21,899 nt of DNA from Planctomycetota bacterium (GCA_019456245.1 VRUF01000004.1:1-21899); one strand, 5' to 3'. Counted from the first letter of the stretch, positions 7,023 to 14,641 are shown. Numbers and translations: made by a program. Notes: generated by a model from the letters alone, not told the origin.

Positions 7023-7820
7023 CTAATAGTTTTCTTCTTCGGTGACAGATATCTGGTTATTATCAAACTTTATCAGGAACGCATCTTCACCGCCCGCATT
7101 TTTTCCGCCGAGATTGCCGCGAGTTTGTCCGCTGATAAAAGGGTTGCCGGCGCCATCTACCGCCACGGACCATGGCGAGTCATCAGCAGACGCAGCGATC
7201 TGGACGGTCCAGAGCAGATTGCCGTCCGGGTCGTACCTGGCCAGAAAGGCCTCTGTACCGCCTGCATTTTTTCCGCCGAGATTGCCTTGGGTTTGTCCGC
7301 TGATGAAGGCGTTGCCGGCGCCATCTACGGCTACGGCGTATGACACGTCATCAGCCGGCGTACCGAGCTGGACGGTCCAAAGCAGATTGCCGTCCGGGTC
7401 GTACTTGGCAAGGAACGCATCTGTGCCGCCTGCATTGTTTCCGCCGAGATCGCCCTGGGTTTGTCCGCTGATAAAAGGGTTGCCGGCGCCATCTACGGCT
7501 ACGGCGTATGACACGTCATCGGCATGCGTACCGAGCTGGACGATCCAGAGCAGATTTCCGTCCGGATCGTATTTGGCAAGGAATGCATCAAGATCGCCCG
7601 CGCTTTGCCTGTCGAAATTGCCGCGTGTCTGGCCGCTGATTAAGGCATTGCCGGCGCCGTCTGTAGCGACGGACCAGGAATTGTCATCTTCATCCGTACC
7701 GAGCTGTCTGGACCAGGCGATATCGTAGGCCTTTTCATCTATCGCTTCTGAGGCGAGCAGGTATATTGTAAGCAGCAACACACAACCTAAAACAAATATA
7801 CTTATCTTTGTTCTTCTCAT
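7023..7820 (-). CDS. Exported SBBP-repeat beta-propeller protein
   Basis: A 265-residue protein with an N-terminal hydrophobic segment (residues 5-23) that looks like a signal peptide or anchor, then four tandem 56-residue SBBP repeats beginning at Trp36, Trp92, Trp148 and Trp204. Each contains the pattern W-x-VQLGT, DDxSxxVAVDGAGN, FISGQTxGNLGG and DAFLAKYDPDGNLL. SBBP repeats form propeller blades; proteins of this sort are exported and often longer, so four blades is short and may require oligomerisation. After the last repeat there is only a short tail (NNQISVTEEENY) and no sorting domain. GGGGGAG lies 7 nt before the ATG and may be sequestered by an upstream CCCCCA. No function beyond extracellular or periplasmic binding can be claimed. 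Confidence 0.8.
   Translation of the reverse strand: MRRTKISIFVLGCVLLLTIYLLASEAIDEKAYDIAWSRQLGTDEDDNSWSVATDGAGNALISGQTRGNFDRQSAGDLDAFLAKYDPDGNLLWIVQLGTHADDVSYAVAVDGAGNPFISGQTQGDLGGNNAGGTDAFLAKYDPDGNLLWTVQLGTPADDVSYAVAVDGAGNAFISGQTQGNLGGKNAGGTEAFLARYDPDGNLLWTVQIAASADDSPWSVAVDGAGNPFISGQTRGNLGGKNAGGEDAFLIKFDNNQISVTEEENY
7047..7715 (-). repeat. Four tandem 168-bp coding repeats (SBBP units)
   Basis: The four protein repeats correspond to DNA units of 168 bp (about 7548-7715, 7380-7547, 7212-7379 and 7047-7211). Long identical stretches are obvious, for instance around the FISGQT and YDPDGNLL codons. The three units nearest the C-terminus are more alike than the first, which points to recent unit duplication or gene conversion. 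Confidence 0.8.
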
Positions 7821-7827
7821 CTTTGTT

Positions 7828-7893
7828 CTCCCCCAAACAAGGTAGCTTCAATGCGAAACGCATACGGTTCTTACGTTCGAAAGGTGGGGGAAG
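7828..7893 (-). promoter_or_regulatory. 5'-leader stem-loop that could hide the SBBP gene ribosome-binding site
   Basis: In the minus-strand mRNA, CCCCCA (7885-7890) is complementary to TGGGGG (7830-7835), which overlaps the Shine-Dalgarno GGGGGAG. The enclosed 49 bases hold a second perfect hairpin, ATGCG-TTT-CGCAT (7851-7863). Pairing of the outer arms would close the ribosome-binding site. It does not match any riboswitch class I can recognise. Confidence 0.35.
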
Positions 7894-7972
7894 TTTTAAC
7901 GCAATACTGCTTATCCCAATAAAGGTGTAAATATTTGGACGTAAGCCAGCCGGAAAACAGTGACAGCCTACA

Positions 7973-7990
7973 GAAAAAGGCTTAGTGCCT
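7973..7990 (-). terminator. Weak terminator of the zinc-ribbon gene
   Basis: On the minus strand AGGC-ACTAA-GCC is followed by TTTTTC, 28 bp after the stop of the zinc-ribbon gene. The stem is only 4 bp and an alternative pairing (AGCC with GGCT) is possible. Confidence 0.35.
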
Positions 7991-8017
7991 ACGCATAAAT
8001 AACTTTTTCTTTATTTT

Positions 8018-8563
8018 CTATTGGAAAGGGCTCGCTTGTTGCATTGCAATCAGTTGGTCCCGCAGGTTTGGATTTTCCGCGAATATTCTATAATTCATCA
8101 TTCTTAATACGGTAGTCAAATCTTTCCATTCAGAGAAGCATCCTTCGGTGCCTGTGAAAATTTCCGCCGCCTCTTCGATGCTGGTCTTGATATATTCATG
8201 AAACGTTTTCGAAATAAGCTCGTCGTTAAGGGCGGCAATTATTTCCTTGAACTCATCTTTGTCCAGCCATGTGCCTTTGCAATCAGGGCAATAGTTTATC
8301 TGGACACCAGTATCGCCGTAGTTAATGGCGACGAGAGTTTTGCGGCACTTCGGGCATGGGAGTTTTCTGGGCTCGGTTTTAAACTGGTCGGCGTGTTTGA
8401 ATATCTCAAAATCCATCCAGTTGAGATCTTTGTCGGCGGCGTCTTTTGCCTTGCGTAATTCGTCATCCTCCAGCCACATACCTTTACATGTATGGCATTC
8501 ATCTACCTGGACATCATTAAGCATTTTCTCGTTTAGTTCTACGCTACAGCATGGACATTGCAT
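8018..8563 (-). CDS. Protein with two zf-TFIIB-type zinc ribbons
   Basis: A 181-residue soluble protein with two copies of the zf-TFIIB zinc ribbon. The first has CPCC at 3-6 with CHTCKGMWLEDDEL (Cys23, Cys26). The second has CPKC at 70-73 with CPDCKGTWLDKDEF (Cys92, Cys95). All eight metal ligands are present. The remaining C-terminal 70 residues are charged and helical-looking with no recognised domain. Proteins of this class are common in bacteria and of unknown function; nucleic-acid or protein binding is possible. AAGGAG lies 5 nt before the ATG. The first 30 bp of the gene plus its upstream region are duplicated at 10107-10281. Confidence 0.85.
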   Translation of the reverse strand: MQCPCCSVELNEKMLNDVQVDECHTCKGMWLEDDELRKAKDAADKDLNWMDFEIFKHADQFKTEPRKLPCPKCRKTLVAINYGDTGVQINYCPDCKGTWLDKDEFKEIIAALNDELISKTFHEYIKTSIEEAAEIFTGTEGCFSEWKDLTTVLRMMNYRIFAENPNLRDQLIAMQQASPFQ

Positions 8564-8707
8564 GTTTGCTCCTTATATTTCCTGGTATTCCTTTGTTTAC
8601 TGACTGGGGATTATCATATCATAAAAGCGTGAGGATGGAAGTGTTTTCCGGTTTTTTGCAAATTTGGCCCCTGACGAGGTGTTTTTCGGCCTGGCGGGAG
8701 GGTATGG
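8534..8707. repeat. 174-bp direct repeat, copy 1 (5' end and upstream region of the zinc-ribbon gene)
   Basis: This segment is nearly identical to 10107-10281 in the same orientation, with only a handful of substitutions and one extra G in copy 2. Copy 1 covers the first 10 codons of the zinc-ribbon gene, its Shine-Dalgarno and about 144 bp upstream. That upstream part includes an A/T-rich TATGATATGATAAT stretch on the minus strand that may be the -10 region; no clear -35 box is seen. Confidence 0.9.
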
Positions 8708-8750
8708 GGATAAGAGCCTGCCCTGCCGACATTCTTTTGCAAACAAAGCA

Positions 8751-8916
8751 CTAGTGCTGTGTCAATCTTAAATTTACGGGTTCTTGCTTGTATTCAACGA
8801 GCATCTACTGCGTCAGAAAGCCTCGTCCTACATCTGTAGGGCTTCGTTTTCTTCCTTGTAGCTACTCATTGAGTCCTTCGCAATAACCCGAAACTTTAAT
8901 CTTGACAAAGCACTAG
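8751..8916. mobile_element. 166-bp palindromic element (MITE-like) ending in the CBS-gene stop codon
   Basis: The two halves are imperfect inverted repeats of one another. The outer 37 bp (CTAGTGCT-x-TGTCAA ... CGGGTT-x-TTGC) match at 31 positions by my count. The arms continue inward through TCAACGAG/TCAATGAG to a perfect central CCTACA-TC-TGTAGG near 8841-8854. There is no room for a coding frame. CTAG at both ends could be a 4-bp target duplication. The right end supplies the TAG stop (8913-8915) of the CBS-domain gene. As RNA it would fold into one long hairpin and could stop transcription. No transposase with matching ends is in the window. Confidence 0.65.
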
Positions 8917-9959
8917 GATGCTGGGGCTGTTGAGGGGAGCAGGAGGGTTTTCATTAGATCGGTTACTGTTACTATTCCGCATAGGTCCTGGTTCGTATTC
9001 AGTACCGGCAGGCAGCTTATTTTTTTGCGGCTTAGTTTTTCAGCGGTTTCGGCTAGAGAAGTGTTTTCTGTGATGCATAGAGGCTCCCATTTCATGATGT
9101 GTGCGAGCGGGGCATCCACGCCTAATGTATTTGGTGGAATGCTGAAGAGGCTGTCACGGAAATTTTTTTGTCGGGAAGCTCCTCGTGTATCAGCGTATGG
9201 CAGGCGTCGGAGAATATCACGGTCCGAGACAATGCCGACAAGGCGGTTGCTTTCACTGATGATCGGAACGTGTCTGAAGCCATTATTTTTCAGCAGTTCA
9301 ATTGCCTTTTCAAGTGTATCCTCCAGGCCCAGACATAACGGGGGTGCGGTCATAATGTTTTTGGCGGTGCGGTCGGTCCATGCGTTAAGGGCGGTTGTCT
9401 GGTCCGGATCTTTTGAGGGAGTGGTTTCGAGGGCCAGGGAGAGTTTGCGTACAGCGGCGTCGAAGGTTATCAGCAGATTTAGGATATCGGTTGTTGTTAT
9501 GATTCCGACAGGCTTGGTGTCGTCGAGTACGGGTATCATGTCGATGTGATTTTGTATCATAACAGAGATAAACTTGTGGACGGGGGTATTCGGTGAAACA
9601 CATATCGGTTTTCTGGTAACGAACTGTACGAGTCGTTCGTTCGTGCCTTTTTTGTATTCTGCTGCGTCGCTGGCTTTAGCTACGTCAGGCTGTGTGTATC
9701 GGAGGATATCCCTCTCTGAGATGATCCCTATGAAAAAAGGTTTTGTTCCCGGCGCGGTTGACGGGTCGAAGATCACAACGTGCCGTACCTTGTGTTCTAC
9801 CATGAACTCGAGGAAATCGTTGACGGTGTGGTCCAGAGTAAGGAACCTGATCCTTTGAGTCATAACATCGGCTGCAAGGGAGATAGCTGGGAGTTTGAAT
9901 TCAATTGAGGCGGCTATTTCGTGTACCAAATCAAACAGACTGATCGGCGTGTTTGTCAT
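8913..9959 (-). CDS. Protein with four CBS domains
   Basis: A 348-residue soluble protein made of two Bateman modules. CBS motifs lie at about 30-88 (VMTQRIRFLTLD ... GIISERDILRY), 108-163 (FVTRKPICVSPNTPVHKF ... GIITTTDILNLL), 200-252 (NIMTAPPLCLGLEDTLEKA ... GIVSDRDILRRL) and 285-342 (IMKWEPLCITENTSLAETA ... GIVTVTDLMKTLL). CBS pairs bind adenine nucleotides or S-adenosylmethionine and usually control an attached enzyme or channel. Here nothing else is attached, so it would act as a stand-alone sensor on a partner not identifiable in this window. The ATG is weakly supported by GGAGTACGGAAC. The stop codon falls in the end of a palindromic element, so the original C-terminus may have been trimmed. 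Confidence 0.88.
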   Translation of the reverse strand: MTNTPISLFDLVHEIAASIEFKLPAISLAADVMTQRIRFLTLDHTVNDFLEFMVEHKVRHVVIFDPSTAPGTKPFFIGIISERDILRYTQPDVAKASDAAEYKKGTNERLVQFVTRKPICVSPNTPVHKFISVMIQNHIDMIPVLDDTKPVGIITTTDILNLLITFDAAVRKLSLALETTPSKDPDQTTALNAWTDRTAKNIMTAPPLCLGLEDTLEKAIELLKNNGFRHVPIISESNRLVGIVSDRDILRRLPYADTRGASRQKNFRDSLFSIPPNTLGVDAPLAHIMKWEPLCITENTSLAETAEKLSRKKISCLPVLNTNQDLCGIVTVTDLMKTLLLPSTAPAS

Positions 9960-10059
9960 GTTCCGTACTCCAGCATAGTATATCTCGGCTATTTAGCAAT
10001 AGCTGACATTTCCCGTTTAAGTGTCGAAAAAACATAATTATCTCCATACGACACCAGTA

Positions 10060-10088
10060 ATCTTATAGAAATAACCCTGAACTGTCAA
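10060..10088 (-). promoter_or_regulatory. Predicted promoter of the CBS-domain gene
   Basis: On the minus strand a perfect TTGACA (10083-10088) is followed after 17 bp by TAAGAT (10060-10065), giving a leader of about 95 nt. An alternative -10, TATAAG, sits at 15-bp spacing. The box begins 7 bp after the stop of the 13-codon remnant in repeat copy 2. Confidence 0.5.
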
Positions 10089-10094
10089 AGAGTT

Positions 10095-10136
10095 TTATTT
10101 TGGTTGTAGTTCTACGCTACAGCATGGACATTGCAT
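10095..10136 (-). pseudogene. Truncated 5' remnant of the zinc-ribbon gene
   Basis: In repeat copy 2 the ribosome-binding site and start codon of the zinc-ribbon gene are kept. After the first 10 codons (MQCPCCSVEL, identical to the intact gene) the homology ends and QPK-stop follows. It is a 13-residue frame left by duplication of the promoter and start region. It could still be translated as a tiny leader peptide ahead of the CBS gene. Confidence 0.7.
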
Positions 10137-10281
10137 GTTTGCTCCTTATATTTTCTGGCATTCCTTTGTTTACTGACTGGGGGATTATCATATCATAAAA
10201 GCGTGAGGATGGAAGTGTTTTCCGGTTTTTTGCAAATTTGGCCTGTGGCGAGGTGTTTTTCGGCCTGGCGGGAGGGTATGG
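10107..10281. repeat. 175-bp direct repeat, copy 2, upstream of the CBS gene
   Basis: This is the near-identical partner of 8534-8707, about 1.57 kb away. It lies in the 375-bp gap between the LRR gene end (10335) and the CBS gene start (9959). Everything upstream of the zinc-ribbon start is retained, so if copy 1 holds a promoter this copy should too, directed at the CBS gene. The rest of the gap has the CBS promoter (10060-10088) and no other feature that I see. Confidence 0.9.
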
Positions 10282-10334
10282 CTCGAACGGTTTTGGTGAC
10301 TTGGCAGCACTATGAGTTGGATCTGCTCTTTAAA

Positions 10335-12290
10335 TTAAAATTTACTTTTCAAGATTTTTTTTGTTTCGTTGTTTTTTTCATCTCTGTTTATCCGGATCGA
10401 GCTAAGATTCGGCAACTTCGCCTGTAGACGTCCCAAGGCCTCATCGGTGATGTCATTTTCCATGTAGATGTTCAGTGTGCTCAATTGTGGCAAGCCTTCC
10501 AGATGTCTCAGGCAGGCGTCAGTGAGACTGCCTCCGTAAACGCTCAGAACAGAAAGTTTTTTCATATTTGCGAAATGCCTGAAATCGGCATCCTTTAGAT
10601 TAGGCCCGCCCAGACAAAGACGTTCAATGGAAGTTAGCCCGGCAAGATGTTTTAGCCCCTCGCCGCTTATATCCATACCATTTCTGCTTATGCTGCAACT
10701 GATTTGAAACCACTTTAACTTCTTAAGCCCCGAAAGACATGCAAGGTCAGCATCTGTCAATAAATCCTCAGACTTATGCGGAGTACCTATTGTAATTTTT
10801 TCCAGGTTCTTCAGGCCGGAAAGATCCATAACAGAATAGTCCTGCGAAATTCCACCAATATTGAGGTATTTCAGGTTTGTTAGGCCATTTAGTGGTTTTA
10901 AGCCCGCTAAAGACACCTTCGATCTTCTTGGAAGTGAAAGCCTTGTTAAAGATTTCAATCGGGCTAGTTTAGCCAGACCATCATTGGTCAACAGGTCGGC
11001 TTTAAAAAGTGAAAGCTCCTTAAGATTACCTAACCCAGCAATATGATCCATACCTTCGTCGCCAATACCTGCTCCGCCAATAGATAGTTGCTCAAGCTTT
11101 TTGAGTTTTGCGACACTGCTTAAGCACTTATCTGTCAGCGGAGAACTAAAACGACCGCCAACCCAAAGATACTTCAAATTCTCCAGTTCGGCTACACGCG
11201 CCACCCCCGGATCTGTAAGGCCAATATTGGGAAGATGCAAATACTCAAGCGTCCAGCATTTGCTTAAATACCCCATCCCAGTATTGTCTATTTGCGCATG
11301 CCCTACATCCAGCATCTTCAGCGAACGCATGGTTGAAAGGTACTTCGCTCCCTGATTAGTAATATTTTCGTTCCAATGAAAAGATACACTTTCCAGGTGC
11401 GGATGCTCCGAGAGGTGTTTAACTCCCACATCTGTTATCATCGGCGCATGGCCGGCATGAAGTGTCTTCAGTGACGGCACATTCTTCAGGTGCGCCATCC
11501 CGGCATCGGTGAAGTTGTTACCGCTAAGCATCAGGTACTCCAATGTCCTTATCTTGCTTAGATGAGCCAACCCTTCATCGCTAAGTTTCTCGCCGGACAA
11601 TGCAAGTTCAGCAAGCGATAAATTCTCACAAACCTTCGCCAGTCCAAGATCCGTTATCCTGCAGCCATTAAGATATAACGCCTTTAGCGACTTTAAATTT
11701 GCTACTACACGCATCCCCGAATTAGTGATCCCTTCACCTAGAGACAACCGCTGAAGTTCCCCCAGTTTGCGTATCTCAAACAGCCCCCGGCTCGTGACAT
11801 TTGAATCGTAAATATCAAGCACTTTCAAACCGGTAAGACGTCCCACAGATTTCATGTAGCTGTTATCGGCTCTAAATCTTTTGTTCCCGCCGCATTGCAG
11901 GGTCAATGAATGAAGGTCGTCAGGGGCAAGTTTCGCCAAATCCTCGGGGTCAGGTTTACGATTCCAATTTGTAATAAACTTAACCTGCTTACCGGCTGGG
12001 ATACGAACGTTACCCTTAGCCGGGCAGTAATATTCCCACTCTTGGCCATCGTTTGTCCAGTAGTGAAAACTCTTTATTTCTCTTCGAATGTTAGCGTCCT
12101 GAACAAACACCTTTCCAACAGATCGATCCGCTGGGAAATGGAGAATCCGCTCGATGTTTTGCGAAACAGGCTCATTATTTCTCTTCTGCGACCGATATAG
12201 ATCCCACACTTGGGACCCAGCCGAACAGATGCCTGCCAAACCCAACAAAAAAACCATCGCGATTAAAACTACTCTGTTCGCATTACGCAT
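10335..12290 (-). CDS. Exported leucine-rich-repeat (RNI-like) protein
   Basis: A 651-residue protein. It has a signal peptide (residues 1 to about 24, cut near ICSA-GS), the motif GSQVWDLYRSQK (25-36), a roughly 80-residue non-repeat segment, then some 18-20 tandem repeats of about 24 residues with LxxLxLxxxxITDxGLAxLxxLxxL. This is the ribonuclease-inhibitor/cysteine-containing LRR type, forming a curved binding surface. The C-terminus is a short charged tail without anchor. A longer frame begins at 12350 inside the preceding gene; ATG 12290 is chosen because AAGGAT precedes it and the signal peptide starts there. It is 17 bp after the LolA-like gene and surely co-transcribed with it. The ligand is unknown; a periplasmic or surface location is inferred from the signal peptide. 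Confidence 0.88.
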   Translation of the reverse strand: MRNANRVVLIAMVFLLGLAGICSAGSQVWDLYRSQKRNNEPVSQNIERILHFPADRSVGKVFVQDANIRREIKSFHYWTNDGQEWEYYCPAKGNVRIPAGKQVKFITNWNRKPDPEDLAKLAPDDLHSLTLQCGGNKRFRADNSYMKSVGRLTGLKVLDIYDSNVTSRGLFEIRKLGELQRLSLGEGITNSGMRVVANLKSLKALYLNGCRITDLGLAKVCENLSLAELALSGEKLSDEGLAHLSKIRTLEYLMLSGNNFTDAGMAHLKNVPSLKTLHAGHAPMITDVGVKHLSEHPHLESVSFHWNENITNQGAKYLSTMRSLKMLDVGHAQIDNTGMGYLSKCWTLEYLHLPNIGLTDPGVARVAELENLKYLWVGGRFSSPLTDKCLSSVAKLKKLEQLSIGGAGIGDEGMDHIAGLGNLKELSLFKADLLTNDGLAKLARLKSLTRLSLPRRSKVSLAGLKPLNGLTNLKYLNIGGISQDYSVMDLSGLKNLEKITIGTPHKSEDLLTDADLACLSGLKKLKWFQISCSISRNGMDISGEGLKHLAGLTSIERLCLGGPNLKDADFRHFANMKKLSVLSVYGGSLTDACLRHLEGLPQLSTLNIYMENDITDEALGRLQAKLPNLSSIRINRDEKNNETKKILKSKF

Positions 12291-12307
12291 AACGCTATCC
12301 TTCAAAA

Positions 12308-13411
12308 TCAGTTTCCAACATTTTTTGTTTCGTTGAGAATCTTTTCCCAATCAACCTTATTGCCATCGGCATCAACAACCGCGCCGTTCTGCCAGGTATA
12401 TTTTATTGGAATGCTGTTTATTCTCACACGTGATCCATTTTTAAGTTCCGGGTCTTGACCAGGATTCTTTAGTGGGTCATCAAAAGAACCCAGCTTGTCA
12501 TGGTCTGGATTTAATATAAATTTTGTCCGCTTGTAGTGGTAATCCTCTGTTGAATGAAATCCCTGTGTAGAACGCATATCGCTGCGTGAATCCGCTTCCA
12601 TTGGAACCCAAACATCACCTACTTTTTCGAAACGGACATTTTTTAAGTATGCCCTTGCGCTTTCCCCTTTAGTCAGCAGATGCCTGCCTGAATAATCACC
12701 TTCATCCCCTTTTTGGTGGATTTTTGCGGGATGAAAGCCATGTTCCGGATCCAGCCAAATTGCATACTGTCCATACTTAGTTTCGGCCTCAAGCACGAAG
12801 CATTCTGAGCTACCCACCTTTTCAGTTTGCCCGCGTACAGAAACTTGTTTTGCACTACGAAGTACGTTATCAAGCCGTTCATTTCCACTGCCCATAAATC
12901 CTGTTGAAAATGAAATTCCATAACTGGTTCTTACTTTTAATTCTTTTGGACGCGGGGACCGTCTAACTTTTCCAGGTTTTATTCCAATTGCTTCGTTGTT
13001 CTGATATTTCATTTCTTCGTTAAAAATACCGAGGAGGTAATTTGGGTTATCCTTATCCACATGCCTGCCCCCAACATCGCCCCAACGATATTGTTGGGTA
13101 TACATACGTTGGCTATCAAAATCGTAACGGACCTGTCCACGATAAGAACCATCCGTAATACTCGAACCTGCGGCCGATTTGGAAGAACCCTTCGTAGTTT
13201 TTTCATACTCTTCAATAAAACTTGAGGTTGAATCAAGTGCATGGCTGTACCTGTCCACCAGTTCCATAGCCGTAGGACGTTTGCTCACTGCCGTCTTTTC
13301 TTTCTTCTGCGCCCGATACATATCCCACACGTCAGATCCAGATGCAGAGACAGATACCAATGCAATGCAAATGAGCATTACAGTTAATGCAATTCTGTTT
13401 TTGTTACACAT
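12308..13411 (-). CDS. Exported LolA-like protein sharing the VWD-YR-QK N-terminus
   Basis: A 367-residue exported protein. The signal peptide (1 to about 24) is followed by GSDVWDMYRAQKK, the same motif at the same position as in the LRR protein. The body has the look of LolA/LolB-type beta-barrels (MELVDRYSHALDS, YRGQVRYDFDSQRMY, SVRGQTEKVGSSECFVLEAET, YGQYAIWLDPEHGFHPAKI, FEKVGDVWVPMEADS). Proteins of this look often sit beside sigma factors in planctomycetes. Binding of a lipid or other hydrophobic ligand is a family-based guess; detailed homology is not certain. A frame start at 13435 exists, but ATG 13411 has AGGAACGGTT directly before it, parallel to the LRR gene start. It lies 63 bp after the sigma gene. 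Confidence 0.75.
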   Translation of the reverse strand: MCNKNRIALTVMLICIALVSVSASGSDVWDMYRAQKKEKTAVSKRPTAMELVDRYSHALDSTSSFIEEYEKTTKGSSKSAAGSSITDGSYRGQVRYDFDSQRMYTQQYRWGDVGGRHVDKDNPNYLLGIFNEEMKYQNNEAIGIKPGKVRRSPRPKELKVRTSYGISFSTGFMGSGNERLDNVLRSAKQVSVRGQTEKVGSSECFVLEAETKYGQYAIWLDPEHGFHPAKIHQKGDEGDYSGRHLLTKGESARAYLKNVRFEKVGDVWVPMEADSRSDMRSTQGFHSTEDYHYKRTKFILNPDHDKLGSFDDPLKNPGQDPELKNGSRVRINSIPIKYTWQNGAVVDADGNKVDWEKILNETKNVGN

Positions 13412-13474
13412 AACCGTTCCTATGTTGTTTAACAAAGCTTATGCAAAGACGGTCAATGGCACCTGGAAAGAACC

Positions 13475-14641
13475 TTATTCGGAACTGCTACCGCCCATCA
13501 TTCCGCCATACCCGCCGCCATAAGATTTCGGCGTTTCATCTTCATCTTTGGGCTCTTCGGCCCGGCTGCTGCCCCTTCCACCCATCCCTCTCGCTCTCGT
13601 TGTGGATCGCCTTGACCTTGCAGGCTGCGGTGTTGTCGTTTCCTGCGGCTGCTGGGCTTGCAGCTTAGGTTCAGGTTCTTCGTTTTCCTCGGCGATGACA
13701 GGTGCGGTACCTGGCTCATCCGGCTTTTCTTCGGCTTCGACCTCTTCCCAGAATGTTTGCCATTGCTGCTGGGAGGTATTATCTGAAGGCACAACCGTTT
13801 GACTGTTGGAGGCAGGGGCGGAATCGTTTGCGGCGGTGACAGTTTCAGCAACTGGAGTTTCTACGGCTGGTTCCTTTGTGATGTTGTATGTTACGACGGC
13901 GCCTGTGCCTATTGCTGCAATGGCAACGGCTGTAACGACCTTGACCTTTACCGCCGTCATCACAGTTGCCGCTGTCGCTTTAGCTGTCGCTATCGTCCCG
14001 GCTGCGACAGTGCCGCCGGCCGCAAGTGACATCTTACCCAGTTCGGTCATCAGTATCGCCGGCGCCGCCTGCACCGCGTTCTGTGTCATTAACGTTGACA
14101 GCGAAATTACCGCAACTATTACGCCGCGTTTTTTCAGTATTGTCCTGAGCGAATTAAGCCCGGCATCGACTTTTCTTGAAATGGTCGCCTGCGAACAGTC
14201 CATCCTTTCGGCAACTTGTCGCATCGAAAGCCCCTCAAGAAAGTGCTTTACCAGTACCTGGCGAAGTTGGTCATCGATCTCGCCAAGCGCCTCATCGACA
14301 TAAGGCGATATTTCATCCCAGCTTTGGGCCTTGCCCAGCTTATTTCCGGAATACCCAGATTCACGTGTCCTTCTCGACGAATCCTGCCGGACCACATCGA
14401 TGGCTTTGCGTGTGGCTACCGTATGAAGCCACCCGGCAAGGGAACCGGTAACATCGGCGGTATTTCGAAACAGTTGAAAAAATGTATCCTGCGCAACGTC
14501 CTGCGCCTGGTCCCTGTCACGAATTATGCGTTTGCAAGCGCCGTAAACAACGCCGGCATAAAGCCTGACGATCTCAGAAAAAGCCTCAGCATCTCGGCCG
14601 TCACAAAACCGCTGCAACAATAAAGCATCGTTAGTATCCAT
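13475..14641 (-). CDS. ECF-type sigma factor with hydrophobic C-terminal extension
   Basis: A 388-residue protein. Region 2 is at about 20-86 (FSEIVRLYAGVVYGACKRII, DQAQDVAQDTFFQLFRN, GSLAGWLHTVATRKAIDVVRQ). Region 4 is at about 118-170, with a helix-turn-helix at GLSMRQVAERMDCSQATISRK. Normal ECF factors end here. This one continues for over 200 residues: an Ala-rich hydrophobic stretch (173-194), a probable membrane segment (about 236-252, AVAIAAIGTGAVVTYNI), then a Pro/Glu/Gln-rich and finally Arg- and Gly-rich tail (RSRRSTTRARGMGGRG ... GGGYGGMMGG). Such fused extensions are known in planctomycete sigma factors and may replace a separate anti-sigma factor. ATG 14641 is chosen over the longer frame because CGGAG precedes it and region 2 follows closely. 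It heads the three-gene unit. Confidence 0.9.
   Translation of the reverse strand: MDTNDALLLQRFCDGRDAEAFSEIVRLYAGVVYGACKRIIRDRDQAQDVAQDTFFQLFRNTADVTGSLAGWLHTVATRKAIDVVRQDSSRRTRESGYSGNKLGKAQSWDEISPYVDEALGEIDDQLRQVLVKHFLEGLSMRQVAERMDCSQATISRKVDAGLNSLRTILKKRGVIVAVISLSTLMTQNAVQAAPAILMTELGKMSLAAGGTVAAGTIATAKATAATVMTAVKVKVVTAVAIAAIGTGAVVTYNITKEPAVETPVAETVTAANDSAPASNSQTVVPSDNTSQQQWQTFWEEVEAEEKPDEPGTAPVIAEENEEPEPKLQAQQPQETTTPQPARSRRSTTRARGMGGRGSSRAEEPKDEDETPKSYGGGYGGMMGGSSSE

Noticed and set aside
7042..7728. 228-codon plus-strand frame across the SBBP gene
   Set aside because: Its repeats are only the antisense reading of the SBBP repeats; the minus-strand reading gives signal peptide and known motif.
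7828..7893. Known riboswitch (c-di-GMP GEMM type) in the SBBP leader because of a CGAAAGGTGGG-like string
   Set aside because: The string lies on the strand opposite to transcription of the gene and the remaining consensus is absent.
8534..8916. CRISPR array or tandem array from the repeats near 8.5-8.9 kb
   Set aside because: Only two long direct copies 1.5 kb apart and one palindrome; no short regularly spaced repeats.
13806..14303. 165-codon plus-strand frame opposite the sigma gene
   Set aside because: A low-complexity Ala/Val/Thr translation caused by the Ala-rich sigma extension on the other strand.
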